From assembly GCA_017893485.1 (NCBI GenBank), contig CM030364.1, positions 203,604,827 to 203,668,826 on the forward strand: a stretch of 64,000 bases of DNA. Reading direction: 5' to 3'. Made by a program: the position numbers and the translations under genes. Under the pieces are notes generated by a model. It was not told where the DNA came from, did not search any database, and worked only from the letters and a program-made list of their open reading frames with translations. Each line of letters starts with the position of its first letter. Positions within the stretch are counted from its first letter, which is position 1. This DNA comes from Hemerocallis citrina (lineage: Eukaryota; Streptophyta; Magnoliopsida; Asparagales; Asphodelaceae). This document shows positions 34,801 to 47,129 of the stretch, piece after piece.

Positions 34801-37800
34801 CCTGGATTTAAAAAATAAGAGCACGTCTCCCACGGAGCAACCACAATCCCGAAATCCACCGCTGACTAGGTCTATAGTCTTGGAGTCCAACGTCAGACTA
34901 TATAGAGGCAACTCATTTACGTTTGCCCAAGTTTACTACATCTTCACTTATGTGCCTAATTTATTTAGTTCAAGACATGAATAAATTTCCATACCTAGAA
35001 TTAGTTTTACCTCCTTCCGGACTTAATCAACAAAATACGAGATAGCTCCATTACCATATTTCAAAATATATCATAACTTTTTTCAATTCAATAGTGCCGG
35101 TACCCGAGGTCTGACTAACTCTAATTCACAACTTTTTCATGTACAAGAAACCATGGGTACACATACCCTTCTATAAACATGTCGTAAACTTATATGTTTT
35201 CATCCTCAATTTATTCACAAATGATCAAAATCTTGTCACTACTCATGAGCTATTTATTCATAATCTTTATAAGCAAATAATAATTCCTTTCAAATACACA
35301 ATTTCATCACATGAAATTTTATCACAGATCCAAGCTCTTACGTTGTCTCAATTCACTTCAAATATTTCTTAAACAAATAAAAGTGCAATCTCTTCAAGAA
35401 TAATCACAAAATAATATTTTTTTACTTTTCTTCACAAAAGCAAGTTCTATTCTTAAATTTCTATTTTTATACTTCCAAATAAACAAGAAAATTTTATGAT
35501 CATCTCTTATGATTTTCCATTTCATTTTATATTAATAACAAAATTTATTTCTCAATCTTCTTTCACATCAAAAACTCAATTATATGAAAAAAACTCAAAA
35601 AGAAATCAAAAGGTGGCTATAGGTTTCGAATCCAGGACCTGCCGAACACACACAGCCAATGCCCAAGCCCAAGCCCACTAGCCACTAAGTCCTTTTGGAC
35701 TTGGTGTTTCAAAGAGGCAACCGAAACCCCATGTGCAAATACTCTACTGTTTGGATTTTTTTTAAAAATCGAAAGTAAAAAAGAAAGGGTTTGCCGAGTT
35801 TCGAACTCGTGACCCAAGGCACAGGCGTGCTACAGTGATGGTTTTAAAGAGCCTTTGCTAACCAAGAAATCCATGTACATTTACTGATACAGAGTTATAC
35901 TAATATGCTTTTGTTCAATCTTTCTGTTATTCTAATATCTTCACAAAAACTCGATTTTTCTCTTGATCCAATCTTTCATTTAACTATAATTTGCTCATCT
36001 ATACTGAGTTTAATTTCTTACAGTAGCTCATAAATTTATTATTCATATTTTAGAAAAAAATAAAACTAACTTTCAAATTATTCCTTCTCATTAACATGAA
36101 TTTGCATTTATTCAATTAAATCAAAAGTAGCACATTATATCTTTTATAAACAAACAATGAGTTCAATAGCATCAATTTTATTTTACAAAAATTTGTTTGC
36201 TTAACAAAAGAATAATTCCCAACAATTGCTCATGCATTCAACTATTTCTTCACTCATGTATGCTAGTGCATGGCAAAATTAATTCTTTTCTCATTAACAA
36301 CTACATGATGAAATTTTAATTTACTAAACATAACATGATTCAATACTACAATAAACAATAGTATAGATTGCTTTATCACATCAAACTTTCTATACTACTC
36401 ATTCATTATTATTAGCATGCATTGTTCTATAATTAGAAAGCATGAGAACACCCACCTCTTATGAAGGTTGCAAATAAAGAAGAAGATGTTACTTCTAGCT
36501 CCTAGCTCCAACCAAGCAATTCTAGCTCCTTCTTCTCTAGCAAGAACTCATCCAAGCACAAGAACACTCTTCCTCTCTTTCTTTTTCTCTCTCTTATTTG
36601 ATTTGTTTTTGGTGTGAAAAGAGAAGGAGAATTGGGGGTGTATTTATAGGTCAATGTGAGGGTTTAAAATGCAAAATTAACCACCTAATAAATCACTATA
36701 CTTAATTTTCCAACTCTTCATTTTCTTAACTCCCAAAACTCCCAACCTTTCACTACTCCACCTCTTCAAAAACTCAACCCCCAACTCTTTCTCTTCTAAA
36801 CTCCCAAACCGGACTACCCCATCTTCCAACCGGTTTCACATTTTTCTCGTGAGTAACAAAAGCCCAAGTGGGCCTCCTTCCACGTCAAACAGAAAACCAA
36901 AGCACTCTACCCTTTTTCCCAATAAGTGGGCCCCATCCATGGGCTGACATCATCAGCCCATCTCACACAGCACAACCAGCTGGTTGTTTACCGTGTGGGC
37001 CCCCATCCATGACAATTCAACACAATTCATTTTCAAATATATGCCATCATGCATAAATATCACACATATATATGTACACTATACATATATATACTGTTAT
37101 GTAGGTAAAATAGTTTACTTTAAAATCTAAAATGTATTATGCACAACTAGAATAAATACACACACTCCAAAATTTATTTTGAAAACGGATACGCTCAAAT
37201 ACGCGCACCGAAACAAACACGTGCGTCGCACGTAAAACGCCGAAATACGAAAATCAATTTTATTAAATGAAAAATTATTAAACTATAATCGAAAACAACA
37301 TAAGAGAACCTATTTACTAATTTTATATATATCACAACGTAATTGCTACGTACGTAGAAAACACATGTATTATACGTATAAAAGTAAAAAATACAAAAAT
37401 AAATTTTCGTTTAATAAAAATAAGTTTGAATACATAAAATAAATATTTTAAACACATAGAAAATATTGCACGTAGCAGTGAAAACACATAATCGATACGT
37501 GCATCAAAAACACGTAAAAAGCACGTAAAATATTAAGATTGAAATATATATTCGAGCTGACTCAAAATAGGATAAAATCAATACGAAATATGCATAAATA
37601 GTCGGTAATCAAAATACATAATGAAAACACGTTACAAAATATACGTGCATAACACACGAGGGTAAAATTGTCATTTTCAATTTTGCGGGGTGTTACAAAT
37701 ATTCTATGAGGATCTCAAAAATTCTTTCATGCAAAGGATAAAAATTTGACAAATCATGGCATATGCATAAACTTACACATTTCATGGCAACAATTAAATC

Positions 37801-38585
37801 AATACTACTTTCTTTCCTCTTTCTAATTATCATGGTATTTAAACATCTATAGAATGCAACTATATTTCTACAATTTCATGGCACCATCAAATAACATGAT
37901 GGCAATATTACAATAATCACATCAATTAAATCTACATTACTAATGTCATATCCTAGCATGCTCAACCTAAGAATTAGAGAGCACAAAGATCACCCACCTA
38001 TTAGAAGAGTACTAAAATAATCCCGCCTTCAACGGAGACACCGAACTCCACAAAATCAAGCCAAAAAACGAGATCCGAAGTCACCGAATGCAAGCACAGT
38101 GCCTTCTCCTCTCTCTTGATTGCTCTCGGCAATAGGGATTAGGTTCTTTTTTTTTATAACAGTAAATGGATTTTGGGTAGTGTGAAATGATTTAGTCTAA
38201 GGGTGTATATATATAAAAAAAATCCAAAAGTCAGTTAAGGAAACCACCTCACGATCCCTCACAACTCTCACACGTACGCTCGAGTGCGGCCCACTCACGT
38301 CCAACCGTACCCCACTCTCTCTCACACACGTCCACGAGCAATGAACGTGCACACAAAAAAAAATTATTATTATTTTTTTATACAGTAAAATAATTTATTA
38401 ATATAATCATTCTTATGATTTAAAAAAATTAATTAATTCATCTCAATGGGATAAATGACAAAAAAAAGAATTCATGCACACACTATTGAGAAGATTGAAC
38501 CAAAATAAAGTTTACCTATGTATTGCACATGCAAAAATCTTGAATAAGGTATTTTAATTAAAAATAAATTATATGGGATGTTACA
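31896..38585 (-). repeat. 3' LTR of T1, split by solo LTR B
   Basis: 31896-34029 and 37698-38585 together align with the 5' LTR at 43914-46961, about 3.0 kb in total. The break lies at AATAT (34025-34029), duplicated at 37698-37702. The left edge is truncated: TGTAACACCCCG is missing. Confidence 0.93.
34030..37697 (-). mobile_element. B: solo LTR inserted in T1's 3' LTR
   Basis: Starts TGTAACGCCCGAAATTCC and ends GGGGTGTTACA, 3668 bp, with exact 5-bp duplications AATAT on both sides. The first part resembles T1's LTR, so it is a related family; no internal genes remain. This shows an insertion followed by LTR-LTR recombination after T1 arrived. Confidence 0.93.
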
Positions 38586-38598
38586 ACACTCCCTCCTT
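38586..38598 (-). other. Polypurine tract of T1
   Basis: Minus strand AAGGAGGGAGTGT adjoins the 3' LTR. Confidence 0.75.
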
Positions 38599-38675
38599 AG
38601 AATAGTTCCGTCCTCGGAACTACAACTAAGAGTGAGAAAGACAAAAAGAAAAGAAAAGAAAACAGTTTACAAATT

Positions 38676-41600
38676 TCAGTTAAAAAGCTCAGGGTGATCT
38701 TTCATCATTCTCTCTTTTGATTCCCAAGTGGCTTCCTCAACAAATTGGTTCCTCCAAACGATCTTGACAATAGGTATTGTCTTATTCCTCAAGACCTTCT
38801 CTCGTCGATCCACGATCTCCACTGGACGCTCTGCATAGCTCAAATCCAGTTGTAGACCCTCTAGCACTTCTGGAAAATGATGACTCGGATTCGAAATATA
38901 ACCTCGTAACATAGACACATGAAAAATATTGTGCACTTGGGCTAACTCTTCCGGTAGTTCTAACTGATAAGCTGTCTTCCCAATTCTCTTCAATATCTTA
39001 TAAGATCATATGTATCTCGGGGCTAATTTTCCTCCTCTTCCAAACCGAATCACCCCGTGGTCAGAGACACCTTCACAAAAACAAAATCACCTTCTTCAAA
39101 CTCTAGATCTCTCCTCCGATTGTCGGCATAACTCTTCTGCCTGCTCTGTGCGTCAACCAACCTCTTCCTGATCAGCTCGATCTTTTCTGAGGTCTACTGC
39201 ATAATCTCCGATCCATACAGCTGCCGCTCCCCCACTTCATACCAACATACCGGTGTCCTGCACTTTCTTCCATACAGAGCCTCATATGGTCCCATCCCGA
39301 TGCATGTCTGGAAACTGTTGTTGTAGGCGAATTCCATAAGAGCTAAATGCTTCTTCCAACTACCACCAAAGTCCAATACACAACTCTCAACATATCTTCT
39401 AGTACCCTGTTGACTCTCTCAATCTGCCCATCAGTTTAAGGATGAAATGCCGTCTGAAATCAGTCTTCGTCCCCAAAGCTGCTTGAAGACTTCTCCAAAA
39501 AAGCAAGGTGAAATGTGCATCTCGGCCGGATACTATCGATAGTGGAACTCCATGAAGGTTCACAATCTCGCCAACATACAACTCGGCCAGCTTCTCCATC
39601 GACCAAGTAAGCTTCATCGCCAAGAAGTGAGTCAATTTGGTGAGTCGGTCCACTATCACCCAAATTGCATCATTGCCCTTGGAACTCTTGGGCAAACCTG
39701 TGATACAGTCCACGCTGATACAATCCCATTTCCACTTCAGGATGGGTAATGGCTGCAACAAACCCCCAGATTTCTAATACTCGGTTTTGACTTGCTGAAA
39801 AACTGCAAACCTGGCAACAAACTCGGCCACATCTTGCTTCAACCCTGGCCACTAGAAATACTGCTTTATGTCCTTATACATCTTGGTACTCCCTGGATGC
39901 ACGGATAATAAAGTAGCATGTGCTTCCTGAAGAATATTCTCCTTCAGTTCTGCTTGATCTGGCACACACAGCCATTCTCCAAACCACAACACTTCATCCT
40001 TCACTTGAAATTTTGCCAACCTGCCAATGCCAACCTGCTCTCTCATCTCCTGAATCTCTGGATCGACCTTCTAACTGTCGATGATCTTGTCCCTCAGAGT
40101 GGGTTGAATCCTTAACTGAGCTAAGGAAGCTCCCAATCCTTGCAACACCACCTCAATCCCTGCTCGATCAAGCACTTAACCAACTTCTCCTGAGTTGTGA
40201 TCAATCGAAACAAACTGCACTTCCTGATGAGTGCATCAGCCACCACATTGGCCTTGCCTGGATAGTACTTGATTTCGAGTCGGATATCTTCCAACACTTC
40301 CAACCATCTCCTTTGCCTCAGATTCAAGTCCTTCTGCAGGTAGATGTACTTCAGACTCTTATGATCTGTGTACATGCTGACCTTCTCACCGTACACGTAG
40401 TGCCTCCACTGCTTTAGAGCAAAGATGATCGCTGCAACTCCAAATCATGGGTTGGGTAATTCTTCTCATGCGGTCTCAGCTGTCTAGATGCATAAGCTAT
40501 TACCTTTCCCTCTTGCATCAGCACACAGCCTAGTCTGCGATGGGAAGCATCGTTGTTGACATCATAGTTGACTCCTGCTCTTGGTAAAGCTAAAATGGGA
40601 GTGGTAGTCAACCTTCCCTTCAACTCCTGAAAGCTAGCTTCACACTGCTCCGACCATTTGAAACTCACGTTCTTCCTTGTAAGCTCTGTGAGTGGCATAA
40701 CTATCTAGGTGTAGCCCTGAATGAATCTTCTATAGTATCCAGTTAAACCCAGAAAGCTCCTAATCTCTTTCACTGTGGTCAGTCTTGGCCAATCCTTCAC
40801 TGCCTCAATCTTCTGTGGGTCAGTAGCCACTCCTTCCTTAGAAAGGATGTGACCCAGGAAGGTAACTTCAGTTTTCCAGAAGTCACATTTGGACAGCTTT
40901 GCATACAGTTTCTGCTCATGTAGCTTCTTCAGTACCTCTGCTAGGTGCTCGGTATGCTCTTCTTCTGACTTGGAGTAGACCAAAATGTCGTCGATGAACA
41001 CAATGATGAAGGAATCGATGAACGGCCATAGGACTCTGTTCATCATGTCCATGAAGATAGCAGGTGCATTGGTTACTCCAAACGGCATGACTAGGAACTC
41101 ATAGTGACCATGCCTAGTTCTGAATGTCGTCTTGTGCACATCTTCTTCCTTTACTGGAACTTGGTGATATCCTGACCGTAGGTCTATCTTGGAAAAAATA
41201 GCTGCTCCTTGTAGACGATCGAACAGATCATCGATTCGAGGAATTGGATACTTGTTATGCACTGTTCAATTCTCTGTAGTCAATGCACATTCTCATCGAT
41301 CCATCCTTCTTCTTCACCAAAAGAACTGGGGCTCCCAAGGTGACACACTAGGTCTGATGAATCCTTTGTCCAACAACTCTTCGATCTGCTTCTTGATCTC
41401 ATCTTGTTCAACCGATGCCATTCTGTATGGTGCCTTGGAAATGGGAGCACTCCCTGGCTGAACGGTGATGCTGAACTCTACATCTCGATGAGGAGGAAGC
41501 CCAGGTAGATCTTCTAGAAACACTGTTGGAAAATCCCGGACGACTGGAATCTGCCTCACTTTTTCAGGAACCTTCTGCTCAGTCAGAGCTGCTACCAACT

Positions 41601-41950
41601 GCTTACACTTCCTCTTCCCTTGAAATGTAACTGCTGGTCCTCCTGGTGCCTTCACCATAACCTCCTTGCTCTTGCACTCAATAGTGGCACTGTACATTGA
41701 CATCCATTCAATGCCAATAATGATGTCGACCCCTAAAACCGTCAACTCAATGAGATCGATGCCAAAGAGTCTGCCTCCAATTTCAAGATCACACCCTTCA
41801 TAATATCGGTCGGTAGTCAAATTTTCTCCTGACAGAGTAGCCACAGATAGAACTTTGCCAGGAAATGTTTTTGGTTTGACTCCTAATCGTTTTGCAAATG
41901 AGGGTGACATAAAAGTATGCGATGATCCAGTATCAAATAAAACTGATGCT
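38676..41950 (-). pseudogene. pol: T1 pol with chromodomain
   Basis: Protease: LFDTGSSHTF near 41930, in the same frame as gag. [19 protein letters not shown] and [11 protein letters not shown] (about 40960-41260), preceded by two 1-nt shifts near 41337 and 41265. RNase [16 protein letters not shown], with stop near 40705 and a shift near 40434. Integrase: finger reads HPGSTKMY...FAVFQQVK, where the usual two cysteines are phenylalanines; the core has [10 protein letters not shown] but GRDAHF in place of DRD. The C-terminal chromodomain is intact (VKIVWRNQFVEEATWE...HPELF, 38676-38790). Chromodomains direct chromoviral integrase to modified histones. It cannot encode an active enzyme. Confidence 0.92.
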
Positions 41951-41997
41951 TTTATTCCATTAATCTAAATATCTCCTGTTACATAAGAGTACTCTCA

Positions 41998-43116
41998 TTA
42001 CATAACATTTCTTACATAAATGGAAAATAGCAACAAAGCAATATAAACATCATCTTCCATAACCGTGATGATGTTGTCAACATCATCAGCATCGACCTTG
42101 GTCAAAGCGAACACTCGCCCCAGCCGGAATTGCTTCTGCTCTGGGTTAGACTGTTGCTGACTCAGCCCTTCCCGCTGCAGTTGAGGGCAAAATGGCTTGA
42201 TATGGCCTTCCTTACCACAAAGGTAACAAGTCTTACCCACTTGCGACTTTGTAAACCCAGAAGATAAGTGGCCTGCCTCTCCACACTTTAAGCAGGTGGG
42301 TACTTTCCCAGTTACTACAATAACATTTGCTCTAGTTGGTTTGAACTGCTGTGCTTGGGGCTGTCCCTTTAAATTGCCCGGTGCTGCTGGCCTCTTACCA
42401 ATGCTCCAGCTACTACTCTTGACTTGCACTTCCGTGTACTGGTTCATATCTGACTCAGTAGCGGCAGCCCTCCTGACCAACTTCTCAAATCTTCGGATAC
42501 CTAAGGGTATCTTCCGGGTCCTCAAGCTTGGCCTCAAACCTTGCTCAAACTTCCACGCTTTCTTGGCTTCATCCAGAACCATTTCCGGCGCGTATCTCGA
42601 GAGCTGATTGAACTTGGAATCATACTCCCGCACGATCATTCCTCCCTACCGCAAGCCCAAAAACTCCATAGCATTCTTCTCTTGGACATCCATGGGAAAG
42701 TAGTGACTTCTAAATTCCCCAAGAAACTCTTTCCAAGTAAGCTGCACATTGCCCAAGGTCCTTTTTAGAGATTGTCACCAAACTCCTGCGTCTTTCTCCA
42801 GCTGGATGGTGGCCAACTTCACCTTACTTGCCTCAGGGGTCTTTAGCACTTCAAAGACTGTCTCAATCTGCCTGATCCAGTCGTCTGCAATGTCTGGATT
42901 TGCTTGGCCCTCAAACATAGGCGGCTTCATCCTCTTGAATGATTATACCGGCCTGATTGCTTCAGGGACCTATACAGCTGGCCCTGGTCTAGTGTTCCCG
43001 GTAAAGTTGGCGGCAAAGGCATTTAAGGTCTGATATACTGGAGCTAGTTCAGTCTCCAAATCTAGCCCATTCTCACCGATATGCCCTTCGTCGTTCCTGT
43101 TCCTTCTTCCAGCCAT
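41998..43116 (-). pseudogene. gag: T1 gag
   Basis: ATG at 43116 (MAGRRNRNDEGHIG). One frame holds from there through protease with no frameshift, only stops (around 42970, 42944, 42775-42777 where VWWQS reads W-stop, 42650, 41998). It contains FKRMKPPMFEGQANPDIADDW (split here by no shift), VREYDSKFNQLSRYAPEMV and two zinc knuckles: CLKCGEAGHLSSGF, whose last cysteine is lost, and CYLCGKEGHIKPFC, intact. T2 gag is the closest relative in the window. Confidence 0.9.
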
Positions 43117-43270
43117 TTCTGAGTCATAAAATTTATCATTAATCATCATAAATAGCACAAATTACATTCCTTCAAAAAAAAATTATTCATTCCAAAATTA
43201 AACTTTTTACATTTGGAAAGAAAAAAACTTGCTTCATTACATCCATTACATCCTTTTAACAAAAGACATC

Positions 43271-43750
43271 CTAGATTCTATGGTTTCTCTTGGCTGCTCT
43301 GAGCTCTTCCCGTAGTTCCTGGATTTCTTTATTCATATCTTCAAATCTCTGACGCTGCTCCTATTTGTCCCATCGAGTGATATGGTCTAGTTTGGCAAAG
43401 TGTCGATCATTCACGTGCCGAACGTTCTCGGGTTTGCACACTTGAAAACTCAGTTCCTGAATGCGCTCCTTATCTTCTGCCCGTTGCGCTTATAAGTGGT
43501 TTACTCTCCACTATTGAGCATCCAACTCTCTTCGAAGAGAAGCAACAATACCACCTTGGTCATCTGGAATGAGTTCTTCGTCTGAGGGTTCTTCGGGGGA
43601 ATCAGGCGGAGGTGGAGTAATCTCTTTGGACTCGGGAAATTCCTCTTCTATTTCCTCGGGGCCTTCTTCTTCCTCCATTGGCTCTTCCTCTTCATCCTCG
43701 AAGGGGACAAACCAATGTGCCTCATTTTGGGGATCATGATGATTGGCCAT
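43271..43750 (-). pseudogene. Extra acidic/coiled-coil ORF between 5' LTR and gag of T1
   Basis: Starts MANHHDPQNEAHWFVPF at 43750. Residues about 18-70 are very acidic (EDEEEEPMEEEEGPEE) with proline runs. Reading through in-frame stops (43511-43513 and two more), the same frame continues with QRAEDKERIQELSFQV and RQRFEDMNKEIQELREELR, a coiled coil, and ends at TAG 43271, about 159 codons in all. It is in a different frame from gag, which has its own start at 43116. Element E has the same start (MANHFDPARDDNWH, 50587) at the same place. I recognise no domain. It may be a leader protein, but its role is unknown. Confidence 0.6.
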
Positions 43751-43913
43751 CTTATAGGGAAAAGAGGAGAAAATGTCATCTTATAGAGCAACACAAACGT
43801 AAGTTACTTACATTTAAATCTCTATAAGTTGAAACTCACACTCTAGTGTCCACTCTAGGGTGTCGTTCCTTATAAATTTGTACTACTATATGAAACCTGG
43901 GTTGATAACACTT

Positions 43914-46900
43914 TGTAACACCCCGAATTCCAAATAAGACCGAATTTGAAGTTCCACGGGATCTTTACACTTCACTTCGTACAATTTTACAAGGAAATTA
44001 AAATTTTTATTACAACAGAGTCTTTTACATCAACACGCAGTGGAAATAAATAAAATACACAATGTAAAAATTACAATTATAATAACTTTAACATTTAGAT
44101 AATCATCAACATTAAATCAACTTTATATCTTCTTGAAAATCCAAATACTGCATATAAAACTATGGGCACGTCAGTTGCTTACAACCAACAAAATATTATA
44201 CACGGCCATCCTTTCTATGCCGAAATAGTATAATGATCTTCATACTTTAACAAACCACAAACTTAAATGAAAAATAAAGTGTCAAAGTGACTACTCTAAA
44301 TATGTAAGTGTATGCAATACCTTAATGCCTAGTGCAAATATTTACACTAAGATGACACTAATGCATGCTTGTTCAGATTCTATGTATCCCATACTACATA
44401 GGTCTGAGGGCAAGCACCTACGTACTCCAAAATAAAAGGTTCGATCTCTCTCTATGACAACTACCCAGTAATAAAACAAAGTTTAGATGTTCCACGAATA
44501 CGGATCCCAGTCCCGGAGATCCACCGCCCAACTGTTATACAGACTCCTCGTCGTGCGAACCTCTCGCAAGTGCCCCTCTAGCCCCGGTATACGTATATAC
44601 ATTGGAGTACGGCAAACTATCCGCCCGACTACGCATAGTCCCAGATTTAAAATAAATGCTCGTCTCTCACGAGGCAACCAAAATCCCGGAATCCATCGCC
44701 TGACTGGGTCTATAGTCCCGAAGATCCACCGCCCGACTATATAGAGTGCCCTACTTATGTTTGCCTAGGTTTTACTACATCTTCACTTAGTGCCTAGTTC
44801 TTAAGTTCAAGACATGAATCAAATACAACCCCAGAGTTAGCTTACCCCCTACCAGACTTAATCACAAAAACTGAGATATCTCACATAGCCATATCTCAAA
44901 ATATATCAATCATTTAATTCAACTTACCGGTACCCGGGGTCTCACTACACCTCTAGTTTACGACTTTTCATGTACTCGAATCCATGGGTACTCATACCCT
45001 TCATTAATCATGTACTAAACCTCATTGTATTCATATCTCAAACTTATTCATAACTTAATCAATCTCTTATGTTTGCATTATTCATGATTCATTCATTCAC
45101 GCGTTCACAATCTTTAAAAAAATATATTTCTTTTCATGAACATAGATTCATCCACTTCAAATCTCATTAATTTAATCACATACAATATTTCAAACCACAT
45201 CATGTATTTCTTAATCAGAATAAGTGTATAATCTCATCAAGAGGAGTCAAATACCATCGCAATATTTTACTCTGATCTAAAAATAAATGTCATATTCTTA
45301 AATAAATAATTTCGAAGTCATCAACTCAAATTTCTAAATCAATTTCACTTTTAATTTCTTACAAAAAACATGAAATATCATGAAAATATTTTTTATCAAC
45401 TCTAAATCATTTTAGAGGAATATTAGAATTTTTCCCAAATTTTTATTTGCTTTTAAACTCCTCAAATATTTAAAACGCCAAAAAAATAAAAATGCAGCTA
45501 CCGGGTTTCGAACCCAAGCCCAACAGCGGCGCTACAGTGCCCTATGGCGACTCCATTTCCGAAGAAGTCCATGTGACTTCACTGTCACAGATCAGACCGA
45601 AACCCCTAAGTACATACTCTCGGGTTCTAGGTTATTTTAAACAAAATCAAACAATGTGGGATTAACAAGTTTTGAACCCATGACCTCCGACCAAGCACAG
45701 CGACCGCCCTTTTCCGCACTCGCTAGCCACTAAATTCACTTGCGACTACTGGTTAGGAAAGCATTAAGGTACTTTTATTCATACTGTTCTGAGATTAGTT
45801 ATTTTTCACAAAACTCGTTTATTCGATCGATCCAATCTTTTGGTATACTGAAATAAATGTTTCTCTGACTGAGATTATATTAAAATAGTAACCCACGATT
45901 TTTAAATCTGTTTTACAAACATATCTCTATTCTTTTCCATTAGTTTTTCTCTCAATTTCACACATTAATTAGCTTTTTCTCAAAATCTGAAATTAAGAAT
46001 TTCATTCGTTACAACTAGTTCATGCACTCATTGATACTAATTAAAATTCAGTAACAAAACCAACCATACCTCTTAATATTCTATGAGGATCTCAAAAATT
46101 CTTTCATGCAAAGGATTAAAATTTGACAATTCATGGAAATATGCATAAACTAACACATTTCATAGCAACAATTAAATCAATACTACTTTCTTTTCTCTTT
46201 CTAATTATCATGGTATCTAAACATCTATAGAATGCAACTGTATTTCTACAATTTCATGGCACAATCAAATAACATGATGGCAATACTACAATAATCACAT
46301 CAATTAGATCTACATTACTAATATCATATCCTAGCATGCTCAACCTAAGAATTAGAAAGCACAAAGATCACCCACCTATTAGAAGAGTACTAAAATAATC
46401 CCACCTTCAACTAAGACACCGAACTCCACAAAGCCAAGCCACAAAACGAGATCTGAATTCGCCGAATGCAAGCACAGTGCCTTCTCCTCTCTTTTGATTG
46501 CTCTTGGCAATAGGGATTAGGTTCTTTTTTTTTATAACAGTAAATGGATTTTGGGTAGTGTGAAATGATTTAGTCTAAGGGTGTATATATATAAAAAAAA
46601 TCCAAAAGTCAGTTAAGGAAACCACCCCACGATCCCTCACCACTCTCACACATATGCTCGAGTGCGGCCCACTCACGTCCAACCGTACCCCACTCTCTCT
46701 CACACATGTGCACGAGCAATGCACGTGCACACAAAAAAAATTTATTATTTTTTTTATACAGTAAAATAATTTATTAATATAATCATTCTTATGATTTAAA
46801 AAAATTAATTCATTCATCTCAATGGGATAAATGACAAAAAAAAGAATTCATGCACACACTATTGAGAAGATTGAACCAAAATAAAGTTTACCCGTGTATT

Positions 46901-46961
46901 GCACGTGCAAAAATCTTTAAAAAGGTATTTTTAATTAAAATAAATTATACGGGATGTTACA
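43914..46961 (-). repeat. 5' LTR of T1 and primer-binding site
   Basis: 3048 bp, TGTAACACCCCG...GATGTTACA. Next to it (43895-43913) the minus strand reads TGTTATCAACCCAGG, a decayed version of the tRNA-iMet site TGGTATCAGAGC. A TGCACGTGCA palindrome lies at 46900-46909, about 55 bp inside the LTR's 5' end. Confidence 0.93.
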
Positions 46962-47129
46962 TACCAGTCTTAGGAACCCTCGGTTAAAATTTTTATTTTT
47001 GGCACTCGCCTTCGACAAGTGTCTCGAGCCCCATGCTCCGAGTTGGCCCCCTTACACCCCCTGACAGCCAAGGGTAGAACATCCTTCATCGCCGCTACCC
47101 CTAACTGTGAGAGGGTTTTAGGAGAGTCT
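46962..47129. other. Short spacer between T1 and E
   Basis: 168 bp without a gene. It has Tat-like words (CTCGAGCC, GACAAGTG) and may be residual O2 sequence. Confidence 0.35.

Larger units (their letters stand above)
31896..46961 (-). mobile_element. T1: chromovirus (Tekay/Del-like Ty3/gypsy)
   Basis: In minus order: 5' LTR (43914-46961), degenerate iMet primer site, an extra acidic ORF, gag, protease, RT, RNase H, integrase, chromodomain, PPT and 3' LTR (37698-38585 plus 31896-34029). The 3' LTR is split by solo LTR B and lacks about its last 30 bp at the left, so no target duplication can be verified there. About 3-kb LTRs and a C-terminal chromodomain fit the Tekay/Del lineage. Coding regions carry many stops and shifts. 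Confidence 0.93.
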
